Assembly: GCF_029168945.1 (NCBI RefSeq)
Contig: NC_083603.1
Location: forward strand, 3,348,001-3,412,000
Origin: Cannabis sativa
Lineage: Eukaryota > Streptophyta > Magnoliopsida > Rosales > Cannabaceae
Length of the DNA stretch: 64,000 bases
Reading direction: 5' to 3'
Position numbers and translations under genes: made by a program. Shown here piece after piece: positions 12,441 to 25,660 of the stretch (position 1 is its first letter; every line of letters starts with the position of its first letter). The notes under the pieces are model-generated. The model did not search any database and was not told where the DNA came from. It was given only the letters and a program-made list of their open reading frames with translations.

Positions 12441-13035
12441 TACACCTAAAAATATACTTTACAAGATAAAATAAATTAGATAGGTCATTTATGTCACTAC
12501 ATGCGTAATTGTTCAAATGACAAAATATTAATATTTAAAAATAAATAAAGAATTTGCACTAATAATATTTGGTTTTTTTTTTTTTTTTGTATTTTTACAG
12601 AATTCTACATAAAAACCTCTGTTGCAATGCAACTAGCGGAGCAATCTAAATCACAACACAAATTGTATAGCAACTCACATAGAAACATAAACTACCTGAG
12701 AAACTAATTTAAAAACCCAAACCGTAAATTTAAAATATATATATATATAAAATAATTTTCCTAGGATATTAAAACACATCTAAAAAATTCAATAAAATAA
12801 ATACATATTTTTATGTTTTGATTAACTAAATGTATATTTTTTTATAGAAAAATAAAATAATAAATATATGAGTCCACGATTTACTTTTCATTTTTATTAA
12901 TGATTTAATAATAGAGAGAATAATATTAATAAAGATAGAAAATGAGTGAGTACGTGGGCTGCATGTGAGGTGTCCTTATCGTGAAATTAATTAATGGCTC
13001 ACATTTTTAATATGCTTACTATTTTTCTTATATTG
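12441..13035. other. AT-rich intergenic DNA, no gene seen
   Basis: It contains a short (AT)n tract near 12738-12750 and a small palindromic motif (gttgcaatgcaac) near 12623. No coding or RNA feature is supported. Confidence 0.4.
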
Positions 13036-13960
13036 TTTTTGGAAAATTCTACAATATACTTTCTTAAAATAGGTATCGATACACTCTCATTTATTTCGGT
13101 ATCTAAAAAAAAATACTTAGTCTAATTTTTTTTTATAGTCGTATACACTATAGTTATTTAAGACATCTAACAAAATTTTGAGAAATTTAAAAAAATTTAA
13201 CACGTCAAAAATAGTATTAAAAGAGTTTGTTGCACGTGTGACTTTTTTATTTTATATGCATGTGAAATAGACGATTTAAACATTGATTTTTATATTGTAA
13301 ATTATTCCAAATTTCTTAAAATTTTACCGGATGTTTTAAATAACTATAACGTACACGACTATAAAAAAAATTAAACTAATTTTTTTTTATAAATACCGAA
13401 ATGGCTAGGGGTTACATCAATACACCCATTTTGATGGGGTGTATTGGTCATTTTAAAAAAAAAAATTGGAAAACTCTAAGGTGCACGTTAAAAATGGGTG
13501 TACCGATACACTTCTTCATATTTTCGATATTTAGATAATTTTAATTTTAATTTTTTTATACGGCAGCCAAATCCGGCCTTGGGAATATACGGGTTAGGCA
13601 TGTACCTAGGGTCCACCTAGCCCACAAAAAAAATTCTTTAAAATTACACATTTTTTTATTGATTTTGAAAAATATCACATTTTACTCTAAATAAGGGATT
13701 AATATTTTTTTTATGACCCACTAAATTTCAAAATCGATCTTAATCACAATGTACATTGTTGTTATTTAAGACACATTTTGCAAATTTTTTAGAAATTCAA
13801 AATAATTTAACGTGTCGAATATAAAGTGCAAATAGTTTATTTCATGTATGTCTCTATTGTTACACGCGTATAAAATATATTATGTTTAAATTCTACTTTT
13901 TGTATTGAAAAATTATATATTTTGAATTTTTTAAAATTTTACACAATTTAAGCACCTAAT
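13036..13960. repeat. Two further copies of the foldback repeat family
   Basis: A fuller copy spans about 13036-13500. It has inverted arms around tatagttatttaagacatc and its reverse complement, and inverted gggtgtattgg/ccaatacaccc segments at 13420-13450. A partial copy covers about 13720-13960. Same family as 5040-5755. No protein is encoded. Confidence 0.5.
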
Positions 13961-14299
13961 ACTATTTTAAACTCTATAAGTTAGATTGAGAAATTGGTCA
14001 AAACACAAGTGTGATGCTTATAATAAATTGCTTGAATTTAAATAATAAAAAACTATGATATATTTAGTAATAAGATATATCTAAATAACACCAACTCACC
14101 AAAGTTTTTTACATGATTTAATAGTTAATTTTATCTAGCCCAATAGTTAATATTATTTTTCAAATATTAGCACAATTTTGCTAGAGTTCTTGTATGCCTT
14201 TTTTTTCAAGTTCAACCTTAGGCTAAGATGAGGTAAACCTATGGCTAAGGCCTACCCAAACTCGTGGCTAAAAGAAATTATATTGTATACTTTATGTAA

Positions 14300-15010
14300 T
14301 AAAAAAACGACTAATTAGGATTTTTCCTCGGAACTTTGACATGTATCAAATCATGCTCTCTAAACATTTAAGGTCATTAAAAATACTCCCTGAACTATTT
14401 AGATTGTTGAATTTAAGGAATTTTGTCCAATTTTAGTAAAAAAAAAGTCTAGCATGGATGAAAGTTCAGGAGACATGATTTAGTACATGTGAAAGTTCGA
14501 GGGACATGATTTGGAAGATATTAAATTTTAGGAAGCATGATTTTTTTTTTTTTTGAAGGGATAGGGATGATTTAGTATTTAAACAATCATTGAAATAATA
14601 AAATTGAGGCTAATTAAGATTTTTACCCCTCGAATTTTGACATGTACCAAATCATACCCCTGAACTTTTAAGGTCGTTAAAAATGCCCCATAAACTATTA
14701 AGATTGTTGGATTTAAAGAGTTTTATCCAATTTTAGTAAAAAAAAAAAGTCTAACATGGATAAAAATTCAGGGGCATAATTTAGTACATGTCAAAGTTCG
14801 AGAGGCATAATTTGGTAGATATCAAAGTCTGGGGAGCATGGTTTAGTACATAAACAATCACTGAAAGACTAAAATTGAATGAAATTAGACAAAAGTCTTT
14901 AAATCTAACAATCTCAATAGTTCAAGGGAAATTTTTAACGGCCAAAAAAGTCCAGCGGCATGATTTGGTACATTTTAAAGTTTAGAGAATAAAAATACTA
15001 ATTAGCTTAA
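14300..15010. repeat. Two neighbouring long-TIR MITEs of one family
   Basis: Copies at about 14309-14600 and 14608-15008 begin with ctaattaggatttttacc...cctcgaactttgacatg. They end in the inverted version of that text (aaagttt...gtactaattagc). A third copy with a target duplication is at 43621-44018. Internally they read caaatcatgctcc, ttaaggtcgttaaaaa and gattgttggatttaa, and then the inverse. They are non-coding. Confidence 0.55.
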
Positions 15011-15654
15011 AAAAATGATATTTTTTGTAAAAGTTTGTAAAATATGTCGAATAATACTCAAATTCCACTTTAAATATATGAATTCAATCAAATGGCAAGC
15101 TTTGACTTAGTCAACTTATACTTATAGTTAGAGTATTGTTATTGGGCATCAATGGTGTCTAGTACCTCTAGACATGTCGCCTTATAATTGACTAGCGATA
15201 CTTTCCAATATATTAAACTATATAGGACTAATGATCGTCTTAAATATGTTGGAGGCCCTATTCTAATTTAAAATTTAGGTCTCTACAAAAAAAAATTACA
15301 ATTTATAAATAATATTTTTAAATATTATCATTCAGTTATATATTTTTCTAAACACCAAAAACTTCAACTATTTATAAAAGTTGTTATTGATTCTAATAGA
15401 ACAAAAAAATAATAAGAAAAAAAAGATTATAAAAGGTTTGAAAAAAAATAATAAATAGCAGTAATATATATATATATTTTTTTTGCTTAAAAACATTAAT
15501 AGAATTGAAAATGGCTTTGGAAATTGAGATAGAAGTGACTAATTACAAATTGTTAGCCCCTTCAAAAGTTAGGTTCATTAAAAAAAACTATTAGACATTA
15601 AAGAAAAAATATATTAAGCCCTTTATTTTTTTTTTTTTTTTTGGCCTTGTGCAG

Positions 15655-17716
15655 TGTAATGACCTCTCTAGTAATTTTTGATTAGTAAAGGCAATTAACA
15701 CTAATTTTTATTATTTTATTATTATTTGTGAATTAATTTAATTGTGGACCCCAATATTTAGAAATAAATATTAGAGTTATAATTTCTCAATTCCGGAGAT
15801 TTTATTAAACTCTAGGGGTATTATCTAGCTTATATGTGTAATATGTTATTTTTGTAATTTTTGCTCGGCGACAACGGAAAATGCGATGGATGGCTAGATT
15901 GATCACATGGGTAAGTTTAGAACCTTATTTCATAGTGGGAAATATTTTAGAGAAAATAAATTATCGGGTTTGAGCGGGGTATGGGATTTGACCATTTTAC
16001 CCCTAGTTTGGTGGAATATCTAAGTTGTAAATAGGAGGGCATTTTAGTCTTTTTCCTTTGGTGAAGAATAGGTGGCAGCCTTAAGAAGTGACACCTAACA
16101 TTTTATTTCAGCAAAGAATTAACTTTGTTAACTCATTTATCTCATTTTGGGAATTAAAAGAAAAACATCAAAATTGAAGAACTCTTTCTTCTCTTCTCTC
16201 TCTCTCTTCGAAGGCAGCAAGAACAAGGGGAAGGGGCTGGGATTTCTTTGGATTTTTCAGCAAAGATTCAAGCTATTTCTAGTGAGGTAAAGCCCTAGAC
16301 TATTGGTTATTGATTTTTAAGCTTTTAAAGTTAGGTTGAAATGGTGTTTTGGAGTAATAGGAGTTGTTAAGGTTTGAATTGCCTAGGGTTCGAATTTTAG
16401 GGTCTTGTTGAGTTGATTCTAAGTCCTAGCTGTTGGTTTTAATTGGTGTTGATGGTTTTATGCAAATTTAAGTTTAGAGTTCAAAGCTTTAAGCTTTAAT
16501 GGAAAGTGGAGATTTGTTGTTTTATTCTGTGAAATACTGCCTGGATTTTATTGTTTATGCATTGAATAGGTGCTCTGGAAGGTTTCATGGCAATTGGTGG
16601 AAGATTGAGCAACAAATGAAAAGTTTGGGGAATACTGGTGCAAACCGGCTAGCCGGTTTGCAGTGCCACAAAAACCGGCTAGCCGGTTTTGGCAGGGTTC
16701 CCCGGGCCTTTCATTTTCTCAATTTTTGCCATTTCGATGCCTCAGTTGGGTGTTTTCCCATTTCCAGAGTTAGAATAACCCATTAAGAGTATAACAGAAC
16801 CTAGGGTTTTGGTTTTGGATTTCCCGGGATTAGGGTTTTAATCATGTGACTTACCCGGTCTCAAAATGTGATTAGGGCATCCATTTAGCACGAGAATTCC
16901 GTTCAGGTCAGCCAGCACACTTGAATTCGGAAAACAGGTAAGAACTGAATATAATATGTGATGTGATTATCTGAATGTATGTATATGTGTCTGTATATGC
17001 ATGCTTAGATTATGTTTCGCACTACCAACACTTGTATGAATATGTTACAGAGTGCATTGGTACAGTGAGTATTGTTGTTGTGAGTACGATACAGTGATAC
17101 CAACACGGGCACGGGAAGGTGCTAAGGTGTGTGGTATATCACTCAGTGGTACTCAGGGTACGGAATAAACCCTACCAACACTCGTACAGTGAGGTACGAT
17201 GTGTATGTGGTATAGTGGTTGTACCCTAGTGTTGAACGTTCATACTCATCTGTTAAGCTCTGTAAATAGGTGTATGGGCGCCTATTTACAGGTCGGAAAT
17301 TATATGATATGTTATATGCATTTCTTACTGAGTCTGTTGACTCACAGTTTCTGCTTCCTTGTGTAGGTAAAGGAAAGGCGAAGGCTGAACAGGAATGAAC
17401 CTGAGCTCGGGTGAGATTGTACATGTCAAGCGGCGCGACCTGGAGTGTTCGGTCTCGGGACATCTGGGAGTTGTATTTTGAAAGTTGTTGTGCGACCTGT
17501 AAATGTGTGTATTTTGGAATGTATAGTTTGAAAAGTAAATTTTACAAAGTTTAAAACGGGATCCCGACACTTGTAAATATTTTATTATATTACAAAGTTT
17601 AGTATTTAATGCGAAAGTTTTAATTTGACACGTTTTTCGAGAAATTTCTTTGATTAGCAAAGATTGTACAATAATTGAAAAAGTATTGTAGCGTGCCTTA
17701 GCATTAGGGCGTTACA
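15655..17716. mobile_element. Solo LTR (2,062 bp), probable Ty3/gypsy chromovirus type
   Basis: It begins TGTAATGACC and ends GGGCGTTACA, which are near inverted complements (TG...CA). It is flanked by the 5-bp duplication TGCAG on both sides (15650-15654 and 17717-17721). There is no internal retrotransposon region and no second LTR. Two reading frames on each strand of up to 111 codons occur within it but match nothing. Plant Tekay/Del-type LTRs often start TGTAACGCCC; the changed bases at 15660 and 15662 fit decay from that form. It is markedly less AT-rich than its surroundings. Confidence 0.85.
16641..16690. repeat. Two perfect 20-bp palindromes inside the solo LTR
   Basis: CAAACCGGCTAGCCGGTTTG (16641-16660) and AAAACCGGCTAGCCGGTTTT (16671-16690) are both exact palindromes with the shared core ACCGGCTAGCCGGT. 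Ten bases separate them. They are the most GC-rich part of the LTR. Confidence 0.9.
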
Positions 17717-18035
17717 TGCAGTAACCCACCTTGCACACCATTATAGCCGGCCGGGAGCCAATACTTAATTAGATCAAAACCGATATTGACATATAGGAGG
17801 ATACTGGACACCACTGATGCCCTTTAATATTTCTCTTATAATTATGATCACTTACTAGATTATTTATCGAGTTAATTAATAGAATATCTCTCAAACTATA
17901 TATTATATATTTTGAACAATTCAGTCTTGATTTGGGATTATCTAGATAAGTTTATAAACATTACGATCTTTGTTGGATGATCACTAACATTGAGCTACAT
18001 TTATTTGCTCCATAATTACGTATGTATAATTATCA

Positions 18036-18226
18036 GAAAAATGCTAAAAGACACTAGTGGTACCAAGCATCCTCTTACGTACGTCAAAATCGCTATTGGT
18101 CTAACTAAATATCGGGTCTCATATAATTTAATATAATAATTTTTAGAGAGTATATTGCTAGCCAATCGCAAGGTGACACGTCTTAAGGGTGTTAGGCACC
18201 ACTGATACCCAATAACAATGCTCATA
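18036..18226. mobile_element. ~190-bp MITE of the GAGCATTG family
   Basis: It runs from aaaaatgctaaaagacactagtgg to ...ggcaccactgatacccaataacaatgctc. The two ends are inverted repeats of about 35 bp. The interior matches the copy at 45454-45637 read in the opposite orientation. The flanking duplication is not exact here. Confidence 0.65.
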
Positions 18227-18239
18227 TTTATCAATTTCG

Positions 18240-19750
18240 AATAGATTAGCCATGGCATGTTTGACATTATTCGAGTTGATCATTATTGCTTCGAAAAATG
18301 AGTATAACACTATAATTTACAAAAACGATTAACACGCTCTTCTATTTATTAAATGATAATTTAAAATTGAAATGCTCACTTATGGTTAAAACGTCTTATT
18401 TATATACTGATCGTATTTTTTTCTTATCTATTTTATATTACTGATATTATTGAGGTTAAGTTCGTCTAGAATAAAATTTACAGTTATAAAAATATATGTG
18501 CACGTAATATTAATCTAGTTTAGGTAAAATAATTTAGTCATAATTACTCGTGGTTGTTTCAGGTTTATTGGCTAAATTAATAAAAATTATTTTAATAAAA
18601 TCCTAAACAAATCAATAAATAAATCTATATGTGTTCACACTATATAATAATAATAATATAGTTTTTTTTAGTGCATAGAGTAACATGATTACATATATCA
18701 TTTTTTTTAACTTGTGATTTATTATTTCTTAGTTATAGATATTTTTGTTTTACCAAAAAGATATGATAAATTTGTAATTATCAAGTACAGATTTATTTTT
18801 GTAGTTATCAAGAACAATTTAGCTAGCCTAAAAACATTTTAATATAAAAAGTTTAGTATTTAACATTTAAATAATAATAATGTGACACCTTAATTAAATA
18901 ATATTTTTTATATAAAATATTATTTTTTTTGATAGATTTAATTACATAAAATATTTAATAATTATAATGTGATATGTGACAACTTTTTTTTTTTTAAAAA
19001 AATACATATAATATATTAATTAGCTTCTCCAAGGTATATTAATATAATAATTGACATAATACACAATATAATATAATTTATTCATATGTGATAATGTACT
19101 ATCATGACAACTATTTATACATTTGTTTTATTACTTTTTTTTATAAAGAAAATAAAATAAAATAATTTCTATTACAATCTTAATTAAAACTAAAATATTA
19201 TAACAAATATTCATGGAATATGTTAGCATATATGAATTGGTCTTAGTAAGTTTGTGATGTGGAATTATATTTCAAACTTTCACCATTATTATTTTTAAGT
19301 AGGATTTTTTTTTTCTTAGAGTTTAAAGAGTATATTTTGTACAATTATTTATTAAGATTTTATTTTTAAAAAATTAATTTTTACACATTCTTTAAAAAGC
19401 ATAGATAAGTTTTTGGACTCGAATTTAGTCAAAATATATTTTTTAGAAAAATAACTAGATTTGAGAAGTCCTTGCAAAAATAATCGACAAAATATTTTAG
19501 TCATATCAAAAAAAATATTTTGAGAAATTTAAGTCCAAAAATATAATTTTAACTATTTTACATAATACAACATTCAAAAATATATTTATATTAATAAAAA
19601 AACAGTGTTCAAAAAGATAACAATACAAAACACATAATCTAAAACTCTTTTTTTTTTTTGTCTATGAATACATATAGTTAATTGGAAATATTTTTATTTG
19701 TTTTATAAGAAAATTAAGGTTGCTACTACAAATCTCATTAAAAATTATAT
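18240..19750. other. AT-rich intergenic DNA, nothing recognised
   Basis: Very AT-rich with homopolymer runs. No coding frame, RNA gene or defined repeat is supported. Confidence 0.45.
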
Positions 19751-19751
19751 C

Positions 19752-20116
19752 GGGTAAATAGTATTTTGGATATTGTATTTTGCAAAAATTACCAATTAGA
19801 CCTTTTATTTTATTAAATAATAAAATAGATCTTATATTTTTTAAAATTGTACAAATAGGACCCTGAACTGATTTTTATCAAAATAAAATTTAATAATAAT
19901 ATGATCTGTTATGACAAAACTAGTTATATCTCTACATCTGTTCATGTTAGAAATTGTCTTAAAGTTGGTTATATTAAAAAACATTTTAAAAAAAATTGAA
20001 CTCAGGATCTTATTTTTACTATTTTGGAAAATATAAGATCTATTTTATCATTTAACAAAATAGATGGTTCAATTGATAATTTTTACAAAATACAGTGTTT
20101 AAAATAATATTTACTC
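19752..20116. repeat. Best-preserved copy of the ~365-bp long-TIR MITE family
   Basis: It opens gggtaaatagtattttgga and closes with the inverted form (tttaaaataatatttactc). Arms of about 100 bp mirror each other (caattagacctttt-attttattaaat and the reverse). Non-coding. Confidence 0.6.
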
Positions 20117-20932
20117 AATTATACCTTATAGAAAATTAAATAAAAGTTATTTTTTTAATAGTTATTATTTTAAGACACATTCAAATAATTAATATTAATA
20201 TATTATTGACCAATAATTAATCTACTTACATAGAGATGGATAATAATGTATAATATTAATATACACTTTAATATTGTACTATTTATTTATTGATATTAAG
20301 CTCTTTCAAGTGGTCCTATAGGTGGACTAGGGCACAAGATTCTAAAGTGTGTAACACACATCAAGAATTGATTGAATATACTTTAATATTATTACCAATA
20401 TATACTCTTCACTACTCCACCTACTAAAATAAATAAATAAATAAAGTTAGGGTACAATAGTAAAGCCAAATATTTTATATTATCATTATTATTAAAGATA
20501 TTTGTGACGAAACTACCTAAAATATTATAATAAATTTTTAAATAATTTATCGATGATAAAATTATCTAAATTTTTATAAGTGTAATGGATAAATAATTCA
20601 ATTTTTTTTTATTAACAACAAGACTATTTAAGTTTATTAAAATAATATTTTGTTACTATCTATCCAATACTTTACGGTGTTAAATTTATTGTAAATATAA
20701 CTTTTGTTTATTTTATTTTTTATCGTACAATTAATTTAATACTGTTGAAAAGTAAGTAGTAATATAAATTTTATTAATAAATTTAAGTAGTTTTGCTGCT
20801 AATAATTTTTTTAATGTATATATTATAGTTATACTTATGAAAGCTTAATCGATAATTTCAAACCGTCACAATATATATATATTAATATTTATAAGTTACA
20901 CTTGCAAAATCATATTATTATTAGAGTAAATA

Positions 20933-21271
20933 TAATTTTAGACCCTGTATTTTGTAAAATTTATTGATTAGACTGTCTGTTTTGATAAATTAGACTCTGT
21001 ATATTACAAAATAGTACTAATAAATACTAAATAGTACCCTAAATTGATTTTTTTTTGTCAAAATGAAACTTGATAATAACCCGATCTGAATGTGTTATGA
21101 CAAAACTGGTTACATTTACTGTATTTGTTCGTGTTAGGAATTGTCTTCAAGTTGGTTATATTAAAAAAAATTATCGAAAATTTAGTTCATTTTAGAAAAT
21201 ACAGGATTATCATTTTATCATTTAACAAAACACAAAATTCAATCAATAATTTTTGCAAAAATACAAAGTCT
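20933..21271. repeat. Long-TIR MITE copy, 3' end lost
   Basis: Same family as 19752-20116 and starts gagtaaatataattttagaccctg. Its far end is cut off at about 21271, where a Cassandra-like LTR fragment begins. The 61-codon frame across it is incidental. Confidence 0.5.
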
Positions 21272-21274
21272 GTG

Positions 21275-21485
21275 ATAGTCAGTAGTCTCGTGATTTCGGG
21301 TAAGCTGTAAAATTCTACACTGCCTGAGAATGTCAAGTGTGATGATTCTGAGACTATGTAGGTATAAAATTATACTGTTAAAGAAGCTTTAAAAATATAT
21401 ACTATCTATATCAACAATGTGTATTTTATTTTTCGGTAACCTATCATAAAAGAAATGACCTCTTCAAAAATTTTCCATGAAGACT
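21275..21485 (+). mobile_element. Cassandra-like TRIM LTR fragment, 5S-like core deleted
   Basis: The text gtcaagtgtgatgatt, tgtgtaggtat and actatctatatcaacaatgtg aligns stepwise with the longer copy at 60245-60615. In this copy the 5S-rRNA-like block between ...taacctatca and ...gacctct is missing or unrecognisable. Edges are approximate. Confidence 0.45.
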
Positions 21486-21489
21486 TGAA

Positions 21490-22830
21490 GCTAAGAATTT
21501 ACATGATCTAACATTAACCCTTATTATTATTATCCATTGAAGGATTAATTGAAAACGAAATGTGTCCCTACTTTTGCTTTGAGATAAAATATCATATATT
21601 TTGATAGAATATCTCAAAACACAAACTTCTATTTGATTGATTTAATAATAATAATAATAATAACTTCTATTTGATTGGACTTTTCTTTTTGATCATTATA
21701 CACTAAATATTTTCTTAATTATTATAAGGTGGTCCTTATTTTTTATTTATATTAAATATTATATAATAAATTAAAAGGTGGTTCTCAAACATTGAAATAA
21801 TATATCTTTATTATATATAATATATTTTTCTTTTTTTGAAGAAAGATATATAATATGTTATACTTATATATTTAATTATTAAGGATTATTGTTCATGTTG
21901 AAGTTAAAATATAATTTAACATGGGCAATTGTAAGTATAAAATTCTCTTTGAATAAAAAGCTATTTAATCCTTAAAAAAAACATGATCGTTATGATTAAG
22001 GAACATTATTGGCTGGCTAGTTGAATTTGTATTTTTATAATTATAATTAATTAATTATTTATTTTGCCCTTTGATTCAACAACGAGCCAAAATTAAATTA
22101 TTATAATTCATTATATTCTTATTCTTATATAGCTTATAACCATTAACTATAAGAAATAATTCTTTCAAAAAAAAAAAAAAACCTATAAGAAATAATTAAT
22201 GAAAGTCAACAATATACAAATTAAAATGACATTTTTAATTTATATTAATTTAAGGAGAATTTTTTTTGTACCCTATAAAATTATAACTATATTTTAAATA
22301 ATATTTAAATTTTTTTCATTTTATTCTTTTGAATCATATATAATTCTTTATTTTAATTTTATTATCTTAATATATCTATTTTTTTTATTTTTATATGTAT
22401 AATTTTAAGAATATGAAAAGGAAGAAAAAAGTTTTTTAAAAAATTAATATAAATTAAAGATATGTATTTTAGAGATATATTTATAATATTTTTGGGTGCA
22501 AATAAAAGTGGTAGTTAAAAAAAACATAAAGAAAGGATTAACATAATAAATGAATATTTTGTTAAATTTATCTAATCAATTTATTTAAAAACAAAAATTA
22601 AACATTTCTATACAAAGTGAATAAATAAGCCATCTCAAAATTCATTATAACAAGCAAGACTTAATCAAAATGAAATTATTTGCTTAATAATTAATTTCAA
22701 AAGATTTTTCAAATAATAATAATAATAATAAATATGTTTATTGAAGAATAAATTTAAACACCATTGAATCAAAATTGTGTATCACAATTCATTACTTGCA
22801 CAACAAGTTACATCTACAATGAACTAACTT
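21490..22830. other. AT-rich intergenic DNA downstream of the PPR gene
   Basis: (ATA)n tracts lie near 21645-21663 and 22716-22732. No gene or defined repeat is supported. The last ~100 bases before 22831 probably belong to the 3' UTR of the PPR gene. Confidence 0.4.
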
Positions 22831-24948
22831 TCATGAGTTTTGTATAGCCAAACCAGTTTTGCCAATTCTTTCAGACAATTCAGAAACAAGAGCATACTTG
22901 TTGCTCTCATAACAAGCCGCCATAAACGCCGCCATCGTTACTCGATCCACATTTCGGTCTTTATCCACCAATTTGTGGAAGAACAATGCTGCCATCCCTA
23001 CTTTCTTGTCACTACAAAGTTTCCTCACCAAAGTATTAACAGTCCGAATCCATAGCCTTTTCTCAAGCCTCTCCAAGATAGCCATAGCCGACGAGAACTT
23101 CTCTCGCTTACAATACTCGTAAGCTAATGTTACCCTTGTAACTTCGCAAGGCGATAACCCTTTCTCGATTGTTGCAGCATCGTATAGTTTACGAGCTTCG
23201 TCTAACTTTTCCTCCTTGCAAAGCCCGCTAATTAGTGCACCGAAAGTAAAACTATCCGGTGCACAATTATGATCGGTCATTCGCTGGAAATAATGTGTTG
23301 CTAAAGTGATGTTACCAATTCGACAGTAACCGCAGATCATTGAAGTGTAAGTCTCCTTACTCGGTATCAAACCAACCCTAATAGCATCCCGAAAAAGCAT
23401 TTCGCTTTCTTTCATTCTTTTCTCTCTGCAAAAGAAAGCTATCAAAGTTGTATACAGATACATATCAGGGTTGAGTCCTGTTTTAACCATCTTATTAAAC
23501 AGCATTAAGGCTCCTTTAGTCTCACCTTTCTTACAATGCTCAGAGATTAGAATTGTGTAAGTAACTCGATCAGAACGAATTCCTTCAAAAGAAGCTTCCT
23601 TTATCAATCTATAAGCTTCCGGGATCCTACCCTTTTTCAAGAGGCTATCGATAACTGCGTTGTAAGTACAAATATTAGGAGAAAACCCCTCAATTCTCAT
23701 GGAATCCATTAACTGATATGCTCTATCGAAATTTCCATCTTTACAATGGCCATCGACGAGAGTTGTGTAGGTATTCGTGTTGGGAACGAGACCTTGTTCT
23801 ATCATTTTGTTTAATAACATCTCAGCTCGATTCATCTTCTGTTCTCTGCAATATCCACTGATCATGGTTGTGTAAGTATGTACATTAGGCTTGTAGTTGT
23901 CGCTTCGAACGAGCTTAAGAAACAATCTAAAAGCCTTTTCGGTCCATCCCTTCTTGCAAAGACCGTCGATCAATGCTGTATGAGTGTAAACATTAGGTTT
24001 CCAACCTTTACTAACCATTTCCTCTAACATTTCAAATGCTTTCTTTACACTTCCCCTTTTACACAAACCATGAATCATCGAAGTATAGTTTACTAAATTG
24101 GGACTCAAACCCATCTCGATCATCTTATTGAAGAACCAAAACGCTCGGTTTGTCAAACCCTTTTCGCTAAATGTACTAATGATTAGAGTCAAAGTAGCAT
24201 TATCTACAACAAAACCCTTGTCAAGCATTTCACCTAACCATCTCTCTGCATCAGAAATCCCACCATTTCTGCAATAACCAACAACCATAGATCTATAACT
24301 AACCGAATCGGGAGAAACTCCTCTATGAGACATTTCCTCAAAAATCTCCTCTGCATACTCAACTGAGTTTATTTCACAAGCAATTACAAGAACAGAGTTC
24401 AAAATATGTGTTGTCAACATAAGACCCTGGTTTTGCATATCGAGAATCATATCACCGGCCTCCTTCAACCTCCCGATTTCAGAAAAACTCACTAACATAC
24501 ACTGCATTACTTCATGGGCTCTCTCAAAATTCCCATTACTAATCAATGACATAGCACAAACTATGTAAAGCCTCATGAAATGGCGAAACTTAGATAAACC
24601 GATTGCCCAATAAAAGAAACTCAACGCAACCATAGAACCGCCCTCATCGGCTAGTGAAGCAACAATAGTTGTAACATGTTCATGGCTCAAAGAATCACTA
24701 TCTATACTAAGATTAAGCCTAGGAGGAAGTTGCATTCTTTGACCATGTTCATAAAAAGATTCAAAAACCAATGAACAAACTGTTCTCACAAGAGACTGTG
24801 GAGATGGGTTAGAGAGCATTGAATCATTATGAGCACAAGAACACAACATTTTGGAGAAATGGAAAAGGGAATGAAGAACTGAAGTAGATGATAATTTCTG
24901 ATTAAGCCTAATAAATCCATGGGATTTGAAAAGTAAATTAAACACCAT
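22831..24948 (-). CDS. P-class pentatricopeptide repeat protein, At4g19890-like
   Basis: Single-exon coding region of 705 residues. A ~110-residue N-terminal segment precedes about 14-15 tandem 35-residue PPR motifs from roughly residue 115 to 640. Each has the pattern ...P(N/D)xxTYTxLIxGxCKxGxxxxAxxLxxxMxxxG. There is no E, DYW or SMR domain, so it is P class. Such proteins bind single-stranded organellar RNA and affect its stability, splicing or translation. The N-terminus is rich in Ser, Phe and Leu with few acids until residue ~45, which fits an organelle presequence, but I cannot say mitochondrion or chloroplast. The 5' UTR appears to contain an intron (donor after 25562, acceptor before 25151) and an 8-codon upstream ORF at 25120-25146. 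It is divergent from SURF1 and shares its promoter. The At4g19890 match is from memory. Confidence 0.93.
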   Translation of the reverse strand: MVFNLLFKSHGFIRLNQKLSSTSVLHSLFHFSKMLCSCAHNDSMLSNPSPQSLVRTVCSLVFESFYEHGQRMQLPPRLNLSIDSDSLSHEHVTTIVASLADEGGSMVALSFFYWAIGLSKFRHFMRLYIVCAMSLISNGNFERAHEVMQCMLVSFSEIGRLKEAGDMILDMQNQGLMLTTHILNSVLVIACEINSVEYAEEIFEEMSHRGVSPDSVSYRSMVVGYCRNGGISDAERWLGEMLDKGFVVDNATLTLIISTFSEKGLTNRAFWFFNKMIEMGLSPNLVNYTSMIHGLCKRGSVKKAFEMLEEMVSKGWKPNVYTHTALIDGLCKKGWTEKAFRLFLKLVRSDNYKPNVHTYTTMISGYCREQKMNRAEMLLNKMIEQGLVPNTNTYTTLVDGHCKDGNFDRAYQLMDSMRIEGFSPNICTYNAVIDSLLKKGRIPEAYRLIKEASFEGIRSDRVTYTILISEHCKKGETKGALMLFNKMVKTGLNPDMYLYTTLIAFFCREKRMKESEMLFRDAIRVGLIPSKETYTSMICGYCRIGNITLATHYFQRMTDHNCAPDSFTFGALISGLCKEEKLDEARKLYDAATIEKGLSPCEVTRVTLAYEYCKREKFSSAMAILERLEKRLWIRTVNTLVRKLCSDKKVGMAALFFHKLVDKDRNVDRVTMAAFMAACYESNKYALVSELSERIGKTGLAIQNS

Positions 24949-25151
24949 GAAGCTCTATATGATTAAGCCTAATCTTAGTGTACTTTCAACATTCATCTTC
25001 TAATCAAAAAACAATTTAACTTTCCACAATCACAATATTCTCAGTCTCAAAAATCAATCTAACTAACTTTCATTAATGGTAATCAAAAACCTGTAACAAT
25101 CCAAACCCAGATGGAATCTCTATGGCTGATGTAGCTTTTCTGGCATGAAAC

Positions 25152-25561
25152 CTGAGATTTTAACAATAATAATGTTAATTAAAACAATGAAATTGAACCA
25201 AACAAACTGGGTTTAATCTAAATTCAAAATGCAAAGTTTCAATCTTTAAAGCAATGAAATTGAACCAAACAAACAAATGAGTCTAAATCTCTCCTTGTAA
25301 AGTTCAAAACTTTACTATACAGAAATCAAATTGGTTTAGGGCAAACTCTTGACTGTTTTGATTACATATACAAAGAAAAAAAAATGTAAAGTTTCAATCT
25401 TTATAGCTAGGAATGTATAATATAAACAATAATTAACTGAAAATTGAAAACTAACAAGCTGAGAAACAATACTTAAACCCTCAAAAACATTTATTATCAT
25501 CATAATTGAAAACTAAAAACAAAAACAGAAAATCCCAATTCATTACAAGGAATGTATTTAC
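25152..25561 (-). other. Predicted 5'-UTR intron of the PPR gene
   Basis: On the minus strand a donor CAAG|GTAAAT (exon end 25562) and an acceptor TCTCAG|GTTTC (exon start 25151) bound a 410-bp intron with no coding frame. The spliced leader would then contain MPEKLHQP-stop as an upstream ORF before the start at 24948. Leader introns are common in plant genes. The prediction rests on splice consensus only. Confidence 0.5.
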
Positions 25562-25660
25562 CTTGGTACAAATCGAAAGAGCCAATCTAGTGGGAGCTTC
25601 TTAATTCTCGTACTAAACTCTCTCTAATGTAAAATCTTGGAGATGAGGGGAAATGTTTGT

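Larger units (their letters stand above)
15131..17840. repeat. GAGCATTG-type MITE split by nested insertions
   Basis: 15131-15232 matches the left half, and about 17757-17842 the right half, of the same ~185-bp MITE family that is intact at 45454-45637. In between lie a second sequence (15233-15654 and 17717-17757) and, inside that, a solo LTR. So the order of insertion was MITE, then an unclassified element, then the LTR retrotransposon. Confidence 0.6.

Noticed and set aside
17143..17660. Overlapping minus-strand frames of 106 and 111 codons
   Set aside because: They lie inside the solo LTR, overlap each other in different frames and show no known domain.
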